Positions 10,015 through 22,853 of a stretch of DNA of 64,000 nt are shown here, one piece after another. Position numbers and translations under genes: made by a program. Under the pieces are notes generated by a model. That model ran no database searches. It saw only the letters and a program-made list of their open reading frames with translations, and was not told the DNA's origin. Within the stretch, counting starts at the first letter, position 1. Each line of letters opens with the position of its first letter. The stretch comes from Jackrogersella multiformis (taxonomy: Eukaryota > Ascomycota > Sordariomycetes > Xylariales > Hypoxylaceae), in contig CADCXD010000005.1 of NCBI GenBank assembly GCA_902806575.1, forward strand, positions 1,178,001 to 1,242,000. The letters are read 5' to 3'.

Positions 10015-13000
10015 GTTCGTTGTTGTAGTAGTTGTAAGGAAACAAGCCTATGACCAAAGGACGCCTTTAGAATACGAGGCCTCTCCTCGAGGCCACCCAA
10101 GAGCGGGGGGCCAGGTTATGTTGAGTACGAGCAGCAAGACACGCCGAAGTCAATTAATACTATCGGAGGCAACGCGTGAAATACAAGTGCTGGTTAGAGG
10201 GTTTTATTTGGTCCATGGAACGACTCATGAGGCACCCATACACCGGACTCTCAGTGGGTAAGATTTGGGTCTGTTCACGAGCGTGTGGAAACGTGGTTCT
10301 CGAGTATCTAGCTCAGGAGATAATAGAGTGATGAAAAGAGAAGCAGGTGGGATCCCTAGTTCATATAATAAAGGAGGCGGCTTTTGGTGGTATGCTGATG
10401 GATGAGACCGGGTCCCACAATCTGTTATCAAGCTGCCCGCGGCTCTCGAGGCCAGAAGCTGGCCAGTGGCCTAGTGGAGGCTGATATACGTAGCAGCGAG
10501 CGTGGGCGTCCTGCTTTGGTAGTAGATAACAAGTACAGGATATGTATCGGATCACCGAAGGGAGAGGTATGCCTTATGGATAATAACAAGTCGATACCAC
10601 AAACAAACAAACAAACAAACAAAAAAAAAACCGAAGAAAAAAAAGGAAAAAGAGAGAGAGAGAGAGAGTCGAAGGGAGTTGCTTGGGCCAACCGTATGAA
10701 CGAAATGCGCGGACGGATGTGTTCCAAACGGAATCCGCTGCAGATAAACCGATAGGCCAGAAAGGGTCGAGATATCAGATACCGCGCCCGCGTCCGCGCA
10801 AGGATTACGAGGGTCCGGCACAGTTCGGATCGCCCAGTCCTTATTCTCTACTCTTATTAGACGGAGGAGGATAGATAGGTGGATGGGTGTATGAGTGGAT
10901 GGGTAGATGGATGGATGGATGGATGGTAGCCCAGCTGCGGTGCGGGCAGGTTGTTATTATTGTTGTGAGTTGAGTATAGACATGAGAACAGATTCGCTCA
11001 TGCTATGTAGAGTGCCCACAGTCTTGCCAACTTATGAGGCCGAATAGGCCCGAATCGGAAGATAAAAATATTTGCGTTAGCTCTGGGATAATGTGGGAAA
11101 AAAGGCAGACCTCTCCATGGAGGGAGTGAGAGATACTAGGTATGTACAGCAGAGAGCGTGGGAGGAAGAAGCAGCAGCACTGGCGACCGTACCTATCATA
11201 TAATAGGTACCCATATGTATGTATGTATGTAGTATACGACCTAGGCAGATATATACCTGGATAGTTAGATAGGTAGATAGATGGATGGATGGGTGGATGG
11301 ATGGAAGGTAGATAAATATGTATGAAGATTTGACATGTGGGTATGTGCTATGTGCTATGTGTTAGGTATATGCAAAGAACTTGGAGATGGCCCGCATTTC
11401 CTTTGCTGCGACTCGAATCAATTATCAGAGATGTGATCACATACAATGATTGTAGGCGAAAGAGGAAGTATGTAAAAGCCACAATGCCACATGGATTTGC
11501 CGCGGGTTCTTTACGTACATAGTAGGGGTATGTATTACCAAGGTACGGAGGTTCGAACGGGGCGGGATGTGCCAATGTGGACTAAGGTTGACTCGCTCTT
11601 GCGTGGGGGTTACCAGGTATTATAGGTAGGTATACAGGTAGGTATTCCCTTTCTCTCTCCCGTCTCTCTCTTCTACCACCCCCCCCTTTTTCCTTTCTTT
11701 GGGCTGATAAGGAGACACGGGAAGGTTTAAGCTAGGACGATAACATCTTGGCATCTCTGATTGGGTCGGTTGTTCCTATTTGTATCTCATCCCATACGTC
11801 TCCTGGAATAGATACATGTTCCTCTTACATACATACATATGTATATAAAATAAAATATAGTATATCCAAAATGTAACCGCAACCCATACCTAGGTACAAC
11901 AATTTTCTTTAATGTCGTCTTACTAGTGTATACTACCTTACCTAATGTAGAAGAGGCTATTGCCACTATAAGTGCAGCTAGAAAGGTATATATAGTAAAT
12001 GAGAAGTGATGAAAGCTGACCGGTGAGTATGTACTTAGGTAATCAATCATCCTACCCTCCACCCAATATATACCTATGATAGTACCCAGGTATAAACCGG
12101 TGTGTACCTTACAATATGAGGTAGGTATGCATTTATATGCTACCTATTAGGTAAGGTTTATTTTCAATTTGGCGGGTATACTGGCGGATACCTGTATTAC
12201 ATAGCGCATAGTAGGTGTCTACCTGATATTTTCAAGTTGCTTATGTGCTTGCAGGCTGTTTGCCTGGATGTAAAAGCGTAAAAGCGGCCTTGCTGACCTA
12301 AACTGACGGCTGTCTAACCGACCCAGGTAACGGTGACCGTAGTCTACCTAGGTACCTAGCTAGGTACCACAAGTGAGAGAGAGATTCAGGAATGATCTCC
12401 CTAAAGGTGTCAGCAATCCTGAAACTAACGTCAGCGTTAAACTCGCTCAATACCACGAGTCTACACGAATATAGCTGTTAGAAAGGAAGCATCATCAAGT
12501 ATGTTGTTCCTATCTGTGCCCCACGAGGGGAACAACGAGGGATGATGGGATGATGGGATGATGCAATAAATAGACTAATCCATCAAATACGTTGCGTAAT
12601 ACCGTCTCAATGGTTGATTCCGAAGTTGAATTACTTAGGTAGGTAGGCATTTAATACCTTAGGTACCTAGGCAGGTAGACTTAAAACCGAACCAAGACCA
12701 TAAACCTTAAATGCCTGCCTACCAGCCTGCTCCTTGCATTGTGGTACTATCATACCCACCACCCACCTGGGCACCTACCTGGGCACCTAGGGGTACCTTA
12801 GGTACCTTATAGGTTTGTAGATGTATATAGGTAGGTACCTAGATGGAGATGTAGATGTAGATATACCTAGGTAGGCATGTAGGGTACCTACCTACAGGTA
12901 GACAACACCTTTTCTCCATGGTAGATACGTGAGTTACCTTCACCCTCCATCCATCATTAGGTACCTAGTGGATATCACCATTGCCATCACACAAGAGGCT

Positions 13001-14518
13001 CCAGCAAGGTAGGTAGGCACCTACCTACCTATCTACATAATATGGATCTAAGCAGGTAATCATTAATGCATATGCCGTGTGTATACTTAGGGCATAATTG
13101 CGCACGTTCCTCAGCACCATCATACTATGAAGTGTGGGCGACATACTATTCCGTGCATACACTAATACGGTACGTAGTAGCGGTTATCAACCCTGCGCGA
13201 TCCCCCCACGCCGAGAACGTTCTAGTTCCACAAGGATACCGTCTAATGTATTACTACCTCGTACATAATATGTAATTCCCTCTTAAGCCTGCTTAATAGC
13301 CCAAGTAAACGGGTATTAGATTACACTAGACTACCTACCTTAGGTACTTAGGTACATAGGTATGATATAGGTGCTTCGTCCCTTTATTTTATTTATTACT
13401 TACATATAACTACCTTTTATTATCCTGTTCACCTCGTCTGGTTCAGGCGGTAAACTTTAGTTTAATTTTAATAGGGATGAATATTCTTCTACTTTTCCTC
13501 GATAAGCTACCTACCTAGGAGGTACCTGATGTAAATAAGCTATATTTTACCTTCTACTATGTAATGTTTTACCAGCTCGGATTGTCGATTGTCATTACTA
13601 CTTATGTATTAATACAGGTAAGTATTATACCTATATTGTTACCATAATTCCCCGCCTCGGGAAAAAGGCCGACGAGACAATTATATCTATTAACACTAAC
13701 AGCCACGTGCCCTTTTCTCTCGAGATCACCGGTAAGACACATCGTGGATAAATGAGAGACTGAACATTCTGAACATGGCAAAGACATCACGTCTTATTAT
13801 TCGGCTACCAAGTTCAGCGTCACCGTTATCGTCTCTCTTTGATGCTAACTGCTTTATATGCTCTAGGCAGAATGAGGCTGCTATAGCTCTCAACTCGTAA
13901 ACCACCTAAAGTAGCTTATGTCTACTATTATCGAGAATACATATTACTTTACGGTCGAAAGAATATCCAAGTAGCACGGTTCAGGTGCCTAAACTTCTGA
14001 TGTAATAAGTGATTAATGAGGATGATGTTGTTTTTCTTAGAAGGATTTTCAAAATATCTCAAATGCACTGTTTGTTCTTAAACCATTGATTTTATAAGCA
14101 CTTCCCAGAGAATGTAGGAGGTATTAATAGCTGGTTATGTAAGTAGAAATTGTACGATAAGATAAGATATAATAAAGGAGAGATAAAAAAACTGGATAGG
14201 TACCTAGGTACCTACCTACAAAGTTACTCCAAGATACCTACATGTAGGTACCTAACTACATACACCATGTAATACCTAGGTAGTGCTTGGCAATAACAAA
14301 CCCCACTGCCCCACCACCACCACCACCACTACCAGCAATTATCACCACCACTACTAACAATTATTACCACAAACACCAACACCTTGAAGACTTCACCACA
14401 TATTACCTACCTAGGTAGGTATTCATCCTGGCAGCCTTGGGACATCAAAGTCCCGCCCAAACCTGCCAGACCTTCAGTTAAAAGTAGCTACTACAGGCTG
14501 ACAATCCTCATCGTGGTC
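10015..14518. other. 4.5-kb gene desert with microsatellites and palindromes
   Basis: No supportable gene. It holds an ACAA/A-run and GA microsatellite (about 10600-10670), GGAT runs (10881-10926 and 11278-11306) and a GATGATGG run near 12540. There are dense TACC/GGTA palindrome clusters at about 12340-12370, 12640-12900 and 14200-14290. The last 130 bases are the likely SRP72 leader. Composition becomes AT-rich between about 13300 and 14200. Confidence 0.65.
10881..10926. repeat. GGAT/GGGT microsatellite
   Basis: Imperfect tetranucleotide run ending in four perfect GGAT copies; a sister run lies at about 11278-11306. Confidence 0.8.
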
Positions 14519-16533
14519 ATGGCGAATCCCGCGGCCAACCTCACATCACTCCTCCGGGCATCGACTATTCAAGACCATGATGAGATCCTGAAAGCTGCAA
14601 ACGCGGCAATTAAAGCCTCCAAGCGAGACACAGATGCCCAACAAACTCGCGTCGTCGCCCTTTTAAAATTAGATCGCTTCGATGACGCCCTCCGAGCCAT
14701 AGCCGAAGGCGGGGACAGCCTAGAGAAGGAATGTCTATTCGAAAAGTCGTATGCGCTTTACAAGTCTGGCCAGCTCGAGGATGCAGAGAAAGCTCTCGAG
14801 ACAGCTTCGAATACTTCTAAATCATCTCGCGCCTTTCGTCATCTCGCTGCTCAGATTGCCTACCGTGGCGAGAAGTTCTCAGTTGCTGCCGACACCTATC
14901 GCCATCTCTCCCAAGGATCAGGTGGCCTGCCTGGCGAGGAAAACGACCTAAATATCAACTTTTTAGCTACAAGTGCTCAGCTCGAGTGGAATGGCCTCGG
15001 AAATATACTGGAAGAACAGGAGAGACAGCCATCGCGCGATCATCTCGAAGCTTTCGAAACCGCATATAACGCTGCTTGCACCTGCATCGCAAGAGGCGAC
15101 TTCTCTCGCGCGTCTGTTTTCCTCAAGCGTGCGCAAGACCTCTGTGAAGCTAGCGAAGATTTATCTGCCGACGAGAAGAAGGCCGAGCTTCTCCCCATCA
15201 TCGTCCAACACGCCTACGTCCTCACCAGGCTGGGCAAGGAAGTAGAGGCAGCGACTCTGCACAGGTCCATAGTGCCATCCGAGTGAGAGAAAATTCTTTA
15301 TCATTTCTTGATGGTCGCACGCTAACATTCGCTAGGATCCCGGAGGCGCCAACGAGAGCTGTTGCGCAGAACAACCAGGTTGCGATCGGCATAGTGGGAA
15401 GGAATCCTTTCCTTACACAACGCCTCCTCCAGTCGACTACCAAGTTATCCGACAGCGACAGACTTTTCAAGTACCAAACGTCTGTCTTACGACGTAATGG
15501 ATATGCTCTGGATTTACAAATGCAGAAGTTCGATGGCATCGAGTCATCTACCTCAAAACTAATCCTAAAGAGCCCACCTCCTACAGCCTCAGTGGAGATC
15601 GCAGGTCTCGGGGTTATCAGCACTGCAGCCTATACTCATATGCAGACTGGTACAAACGTTCTCAAGGAAATCCTGCCCCTACTTGAAAAACGGCCAACTG
15701 ATATTGGGCTTCTATTGACTATCATTCAGCTCTACGTGCAGGTGAACAATCCTGCACCGGCTCTGAGTCTTCTAGACGCCTTTCTTAAGCGTCTTGAAGT
15801 AGCGTCGACTCCTGAATACCAGGACGTACGGTTCGCGCCCGGCCTCGTGGCCGTGGCCGTAGCATTATATCGACACCAGGGACGGCAGAATTCCATCCGC
15901 GCCGAACTAGCAAAGGCCTCCACGTACTGGCGTTCCAAAGCGAAAGAGTCTGCCGCGTCGCTCCTACGAGAGGCTGGTGTAGAACTACTTAGGTCCTCCA
16001 ATCGCGAAGATATCGCTTCGGCAGGAGAAACGTTCGAAACTCTAGTAGCCAGGTCCGAAAAGGACCCAGTTGCAGTCGCAGGGCTCGTGGCATCATTTGC
16101 AAACGACGATTATGCCAAGATCGAGCCATATCTGCAGAGCATCACACCTGTGGAGAAGCTTACTGCCGGGGTCAACGCCCAGGAGCTTGTCAACGCCGGT
16201 GTCGCTTCAATTCCAGCTTCTGCATCTACCAGTAAGAAGAGACCGGCAGATAGAGAGCCCGAAAGGGCTACAAAGCGCCGCCGGAAGAAGCGATTGCCTA
16301 AGAACTACGAAGAGGGTAAGCAGCCTGACCCGGAACGGTGGCTGCCTCTTCGCGACCGCAGCACGTATAGGCCAAAGGGGAAGAAGGGTAGGAAGCGAGC
16401 TCAAGAAATCACCCAGGGAGGTATCGTCAGGGAAGAAGAGACGCTGGAGCTGGTGGGCGGGGCCGGGGCCGTAAAGGTAGAGAAGGCATCAGGCGTTCAG
16501 GCAGGGAAAAAGAAGAAGAAGGGCAAAAAGTAA
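14519..16533 (+). CDS. SRP72: Signal recognition particle subunit SRP72
   Basis: Two exons, 14519..15282 and 15336..16533, give about 653 residues. SRP72 is the largest SRP protein. With SRP68 it binds 7S RNA and supports co-translational targeting to the ER. The N-terminal two thirds are TPR-like helical pairs, for example the stretches around LLKLDRFDDAL and FEKSYALYKSGQLEDAEKAL. The C-terminus has the SRP72 RNA-binding signature PDPERWLPLRDRSTYRP followed by a Lys/Arg-rich tail ending in KKKKKGKK. The 53-bp intron has a GTGAGA donor, a CTAAC branch and a TAG acceptor; phase 2 fits exactly. The start at 14519 matches the usual length of the family. An in-frame ATG at 14384 would place TACCTAGGTA repeat DNA in the protein and was not used. 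It converges with the Sec7 gene. Confidence 0.95.
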
Positions 16534-17056
16534 GACGGAGATAGTATCGAGGAATATGGGATCATAGAGAGGAATGATCTAATGGCCGGTGTAAACTACT
16601 CTAGGTCTTAAAATAATATTTCAACGCACGTCAGTCGGGCGCCAAAACGGCATAACTATCTATCTATCCCAAGGCGGGTACAAAATTCACACTGCGGTGG
16701 GACATATGTATGAATACGACACATGAGCTTGAATCTAGACATAAATGAGTGCTGCTGAATGTCCCATGTATATACAGCATTACCACGACGCTTAGACTCC
16801 TTCAGGGACTTCCCAATGAAGTACCTAATACCGGCAGGCTGTTTCGAAGCTTCTTTCCTTTTCGAGCAATGATGCCCTTTTCTATCAGTACATATTACGT
16901 CGCGTCATCTCTTTCGAGTGCTTGCAATTCGAGTGCCTTTCCAGTTTGCCTGCTGAGCCGACCTCTAAAAACTCCAACGCAACGGTGGTTGCAAAATCCT
17001 TTCATCGAAACCGAAGCAATTGCTAGAACATCCTGATTCGCGACCATCTGCATATA
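16534..17056. other. Shared 3' flank of convergent genes
   Basis: About 520 bp between the stops of SRP72 and the Sec7-PH gene. I see no further gene; it presumably holds both 3' UTRs. Confidence 0.65.
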
Positions 17057-20000
17057 CTACGCACTGACTGTTTGAATTACGGGACTAGGCAGCCGTTCTA
17101 TCTCCTGAGTTGCCTCTTCGTCACTTTCTTCATCCGTTTCCGGTGTCTTCTGTAGGATAGGGGAACTAGGGGGTTCCGGTGTATAGAACCGAGCCTGTGC
17201 TGGTAGATCCATATCCGGAGTTTCATCTTCGTCGTCCAAAGGCGGCAAGGGCGACCTTCGACCATCCGAGAAGCTCACAGCTGCGTCGCTATCCTCATCA
17301 GATGGAACTGTTAAGCCTCCCGTCGCAGTGAAGCGGTGAGCCCTTGATGATGAATATTTCCGGTGCAGCTCGCGGAAGGAGCGAGCCGTTGCCGTGCTAG
17401 CGCTAGCACCCGATCCTCGCCGATCAATCCGCTCCCGGGCATCGCCGAGGACGGAGTGGAAATCGTCGATACTGGAAGGAGAACCTAAGCCATGATCATC
17501 ACTCTGGTACGATTGCTTACGTTGTCTCATACGCTCATCGGTTGACATGTTCTGCAGTTCGCTACCAAAATTGATAACAGAGGCCTTCTTACCGTGTACG
17601 GTAAAGCTACCGGTGCCACGGATGAGGACCTCGTTCTCCCGAACAGTTTCATCCGACATACCACCACTCGACGCAGAGTCCTTGCCTTTCCTGCTGCGGT
17701 GATGTGACAAGTGACCTGTACCATCCCTAAGTGTGCGCTGGAGGCTGCGGCGCATCTTGGTTCGATCGAGGACGTCCTTGTCTGAGCCAGCGACACTTGT
17801 ACGTTTAGGCCGATCGGGACTATCGTCGTGAGCCTTGCCCGAGGAACTGCGCTTGTGGCCTGATGAGCGAATAGATTCACTCTCAAGAAGGCCAGCCTGC
17901 TCAAGGATGTGCCGTTCGCCCTCGTCATCTTCAGTTTGTTCGTCAATGGCATCCGTGTCCTGCCCAATGCCTGGGCTTGACGCTTTTCGGGGTGGTGTAG
18001 ATGCAGCGACTAGTTTCGACGAGGACGCGGCGCTGGAGACTGATGTTTTCCTGAGACCAAGATGATCAGAGCCGATAGGAGGCACCTCCCGCGAAGGCTG
18101 ACCATTCGGGAACAACGTGTCGGTAGCACTAGTTGGGGGCGTTTGAAAATCCTCCACCCCTGGCGAATCTCCATCTATCTGATTTAACGATTCGGAAGTA
18201 TGAGAGAGCGAAAGTGGACTCTGTTGTTGGGTCCTCGGAGGACTGGCTTTCGAGTCCTTGTCCGAGGGAATGGGCTTTTCAACAGACGGATTATATTCAA
18301 GCCCATCCTCCTCCTCCAATTCACCATTGACGTCCTTCTCCTCCTCGAGATCTAAGGCAAGGATATCGCGGTGACATTTCAGTCTCCAAATTTCGGTTCG
18401 GGACCACTTCAACTGGGCAATAATCTTGGCGGCACCTCCTCGAACCTGGTCTCTGGTCTTGTCCTGAATTGGGGCTAAGATTAATAGGTGCCTGGCATTC
18501 CTCAACTGCGTCTCGAGATGCCTCTGTGCGTGTTGAAGTTTTTCGTCAGCTTCGTCAACCGTCTTACGTATTATTTCACGGCGAGCGACGAGGATATCTC
18601 GAGCCATCTGGTGATCAATACGGCTCCGGTTGATGCTAACTTCTCCGCTGGGCGTTTGAATCAGCTGAGTTGCATCGGTGCTGTCTAACCTCCTGATGGC
18701 ACGCCGACTTTGACCCTCGTAGTTACCGCCTACGACTCCTCGCATTCGTACACCGGACGTTCTGAATGCGGCAGCGTAATTCAATTTGGCGAGCCAATCG
18801 TTTCTGTCCTCCTCGTTTTGAGCCAGCAACACCTCCTCGAGCCCTCCGTGTCTTACGTACACAAATGAGTTCTTGTGCTTCTTGTAGCTGTCGTCCCACA
18901 GAGCGACGGCGCCATGAGTTGACATTAGAGCATCAGGCTTGAATTGCTCAATAGGTGGATTAAATATGAGTGGGATCCCATCATGCCCCAACTTGACGTG
19001 CATTTCATACTGATGCATCAAATTCTTAACCCATGCCGTATTGCGAAAGAAGTATAGTTGGGCACCCGTAAGAATTGCTCCCCACTCCTGCCAAGGCGAG
19101 CGTGTCTTCTTTCTCTTGTGATCTTTACGCCATAACAGTCCGACTTTGGTGATCTTGATATCCACGATACCGGGATGCGCTTCTTGGGGATTATTTGCCG
19201 TCTTCTCCGTCATAAAAGCGTCTGGGCGGGACCGCGCTGATACGATCTGAAGAACCCCGGTCTTGAAGAATGTCTTCTGCAGCTCTTTCAGGTTTAGATC
19301 TTTAGCAGTGCCTAGATAACTATAATGTTCCTCTAGTGGGATCTGGTCCTTCAGGGGTGGGCGGAGCGTATCTAGTCGGCCGTCTATAATTAGTGTATAG
19401 GGGTCGATTGGATCTTTCGACCTCCGTATCGTCTCCGTCGTCGTACTGTTCGGAAAGATGATTTTTTTCTTTGATCTCAGACTGCCGGCTCGATCGCCGC
19501 TCAGGGCAAGATCATCCTCCACATGAATAAACGGCGTGTAACTGATATTGTCGTAGAAGCACTCGAGTACATCGTCAAAAATGCCTTCCCCGTGAGTATT
19601 CTTTAGATAGTCGGCTTTCTGCATTTTGTACTTGTTGTTTTTGTTGAACACATCCGTGTGTAATATAAGAAGGGAAAAGGCTATGAAATAAGCTTGATCA
19701 GGAGTAGAGTAGATCCCAGGATTACATTCGTGGTAGCGATTCGCGAAGGCTTGCAGGCAACGATCGATCTGCTGGGTCTCCTTGGGGAGTTCAGCCTCCA
19801 TCAAGAGCTTTCGAATGGCCATATCCATAGGCTCTTCAAAAAAACTAAAGGTCCGCATGTAACTCCTTAGCACAGCCGCCGAGAATGAGTCGTTTCCTTT
19901 AGATAAAGCACTAGCGATAACACCACGATTAAGCACTTCCTCAAGACGTGCTAGATACTTGGCCGGCGTATCATCCTCCCGGCGCTCCGGTAGGACAACT

Positions 20001-21455
20001 GGTTCCCTATTCAGTTGCAGTGAATTGTTCTTCGAAGTATTAGAGCCTGGAGTTGCCGGCGTTAGGCTCCCATGTCGCAAGCTATCTTGGTTCTGCCGTA
20101 TACGGCTGAGTCCTAAAAGATCGCCGAAACTTTTACGGCCGGTAGAGGACGAGGTACGGGTGGTTCCTGGGTGTTGGCGGTCATCGAGAAAACTCTCGCC
20201 AAGGGAGCTCATTGTCGAAGACCTTCCCCTGAGGGTCAGATGTACTCTTGTTGGGGACGACTGCCCAGAGTTCCGCGACGAGGGTTTGAATAATGCTGTG
20301 GCTGGTGACCCCGAAGACTTCCCGAGGTAGCCCGTAGCGTGGGAGGGAGAAGCCAATGGCGTTGATTCATCATGTCCTGTGGATGGGCGGGAGGGGTCGG
20401 TCGTAGCGTTAGAAGGACGCGAAGAGATCGAAGTACGTGGGACAGAGGAAGTTGTCCCAGACAGTGCGGGCGTCTTGGATCTCTGAGGGAGATGTGCCAA
20501 GGGGAAAAGGGGTTCAGGTTGTTTCTGCTTGCGGCGAAGACGGAAGAATGATGTCGGGTTTAATGCAGCCTGTTGCGTAGGTATGAAATGCTCATTTAGG
20601 CTACTTTCCGATCTAGACGATTCGGACAGACGTTCCACAGGAGGAGCCAAAGCAGTGTTTTGGTCATCAGCATTAGTATGCGTTCTACTCAATATTCCAG
20701 GCTTAGAAGGTTCTTCAAAAGTCACTGTCTGTTTGCTCGAAGATGACGTCGTTCGCTCGTTCATAGTCTTTCTTTTATCTTTCCAAGGGATTGGGGGATT
20801 CATGAATCTTGGTGGGAACTCCAGGTCGCTTCTGGGGAGGTCACTAGACCGGCGCATTCGTATGGGAATTTTCATACGAGGCTGTTTCTTAGGCTGCATA
20901 TCTATATCCATAGTCGGCGCAGTCGTGATGATGGAAGGAGCTAGATGGGATAACACAAGGTAAGCGAAGGAATCTTAAGGTGGGAAATTCAAGCCGAGAC
21001 CGAGAGTTGAAAGAAGTTAAAATCAACTTACGCTGTGGCATAGGTGGCAGCTTTTCAGCCTGTAGCTGTTGTTTTAATCGAGCTGATAATTGGGAATCAG
21101 AAGCATTGCGAAATCTCAGCATGCTAAACCTCCGATGCTTCGGCGATTCGTCTTGGATGGGAGGTGACTCTGGACGATTATATGGATCTTCGCTGTCCCT
21201 GCCCGGGAACATGGAAGCCGAAGCAGACGTGGTGACCGTGTCGACCGAAGACTTGTTACCCTCGCCATTCCCGCTCGGGGTGCTATCATTCAACTCTTCT
21301 CCATCCCCTATGGTAGCGTCGGGGCTAAGCAAGGACTCTGGCTGAGGTTTGCGCGAAAGCGGCTTAGGGGTGCCAGGCGCTGGGTCGACTAGAATCGTGT
21401 GCCGTCTCATGTCGGTGTCGCTGGCCATAACACCGCGACGGCGTAGGAATGGCAT
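17057..21455 (-). CDS. Sec7-PH Arf guanine-nucleotide exchange factor (Syt1-like)
   Basis: Two exons, complement(17057..20940 and 21032..21455), give about 1435 residues. The 91-bp intron (donor GTAAGT, phase 1) joins LPPMPQ to PSIITTAP. Residues up to about 440 are Ser/Pro-rich and disordered. A Sec7 domain follows (about 445-600). It has the exchange-motif glutamate in ELPKETQQIDR and the second signature AYFIAFSLLILHTD, so it should load GTP onto Arf GTPases at Golgi or endosomal membranes. A PH domain (about 730-860, GLLWRKD...WLAKLNYAAAF) would bind phosphoinositides. A helical segment comes next (about 890-1000), then a long Ser/Asp/Glu-rich tail. The Sec7-then-PH order and the length match fungal Syt1-type GEFs, not the larger Gea/Sec7 proteins. 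The tail has many SP/TP sites, so phosphorylation control is plausible. It is divergent from ECM14. Confidence 0.9.
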
Positions 21456-22853
21456 TGTGATGGAGGATGCCGTGATGTCTACCTATAAATGAGACTGGCT
21501 GAGCGTTCAGATTGCGATGATGTATATGGCAGCAGCAATAGCCGATGGTCATCACGTTAAGAGTTGCAATGGCGAATACCCATTGTTATGAAGTAGGTTA
21601 CGAAGGGGGCAGGCGATATGGAGGTGGATGAAGTTGGATCCTTCTAAGGGGGGATAGAGGAATCTTGGAATCTTTTTCGACGGCTTCTTGTCGCCGGTTC
21701 TGTCAGACCTAGGACATTAAACTGACTGAGAAGGCTTGGAAGTCAGCAAAGCACGAGTGCAAGTGAATGTGAGTGCTATTACCCTGACAAGTCAGGTTTT
21801 TGCTAGTGGCTATATGGTCGCAGAATCGGATTGGGTTGAATTGATATATCAGTCAGCAATCGATCGATCAATAGGATCCCATCGAGACTGGTATGCGTAC
21901 ATAGATGTACAGGTTTTGGGGCTACCGGTACTTTGTTGGTGGTAATATGTTCGGTTACTATTTCTGAGGTAGGTTTGTAGAAAGAATAAAACCTTGGAAG
22001 TTGGTTAGGACCCCTTGGGGGCCTTCTATATGGGTTCCTAGGTTCCTACCTACCTAGTGTAGTGTAGGTACCTAGGTAGGTAGTGCAAGTTCCTGGGACC
22101 CTCCTCCCCGCCGAGAGCCCCAAAGTCGATTTATATGATATGCAAGTAGGCTAGGTAGCCTAGGTATCTACATATAGGTACTTAGACCTACCTACCTCCA
22201 CCCGACAAATTGGATAGAGATCAACGGTCCCATTCTTCTAAACAGGTACCTACATACTTAGTACTCTAAGCAGGGAACCTTTCGTTTCGTTTCCTACATG
22301 TACTTCGTATTTAGGTAGGTAAGTAGGTACCTATCTACATAAGTACATACGGACCTACCCTATCAGAATAAAGTTACAAACTACAAATATTATGAAGGAT
22401 TTCTTATCACGAAAACATCAAAATTTGGTATTGTTAAGGAATACCTTAGACTTATATGGTACTGGGATGTTCATAGATTTTCCTTAAACTGAACAGGTAC
22501 CTATTATAATCATTATGTCTTGTACGTACCTCATAGAGAATACCTATACTATGTGTGTAGTTACCTACCTAGGTACCTTCTTGCCTTGCATATTATCAAA
22601 TGAAACGGTCAAAGTCTACCTAGGTACCTAGGTATCTTGAAGTTACCTACTTGGTACCTACTTTAAGCTAGTCTATTCGCCACCCTACCACCTAGGTACC
22701 CGGTAAGGCAGGCAGCCGTCCCAAACTTCAATTTTAAGCCAGGTACGGCCATTAACTACCTACTAGGGTGCTCTATTTCTTACATAGTATGTTCTGTTCT
22801 GTGTACCACGACGTCACGCGTTAACTCGTGCTTCCCGTTATTAAAGAGTTGTC
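21456..22853. other. Divergent promoter region with palindrome cluster
   Basis: A gap of 1.4 kb between the divergent Sec7-PH and ECM14 genes. It has a dense cluster of TACCTAGGTA-type palindromes from about 22020 to 22720. No gene is supported. Confidence 0.65.

Noticed and set aside
14384..14518. Earlier in-frame ATG for SRP72
   Set aside because: It would translate TACCTAGGTA repeat DNA into the N-terminus; ATG 14519 gives the normal family start.
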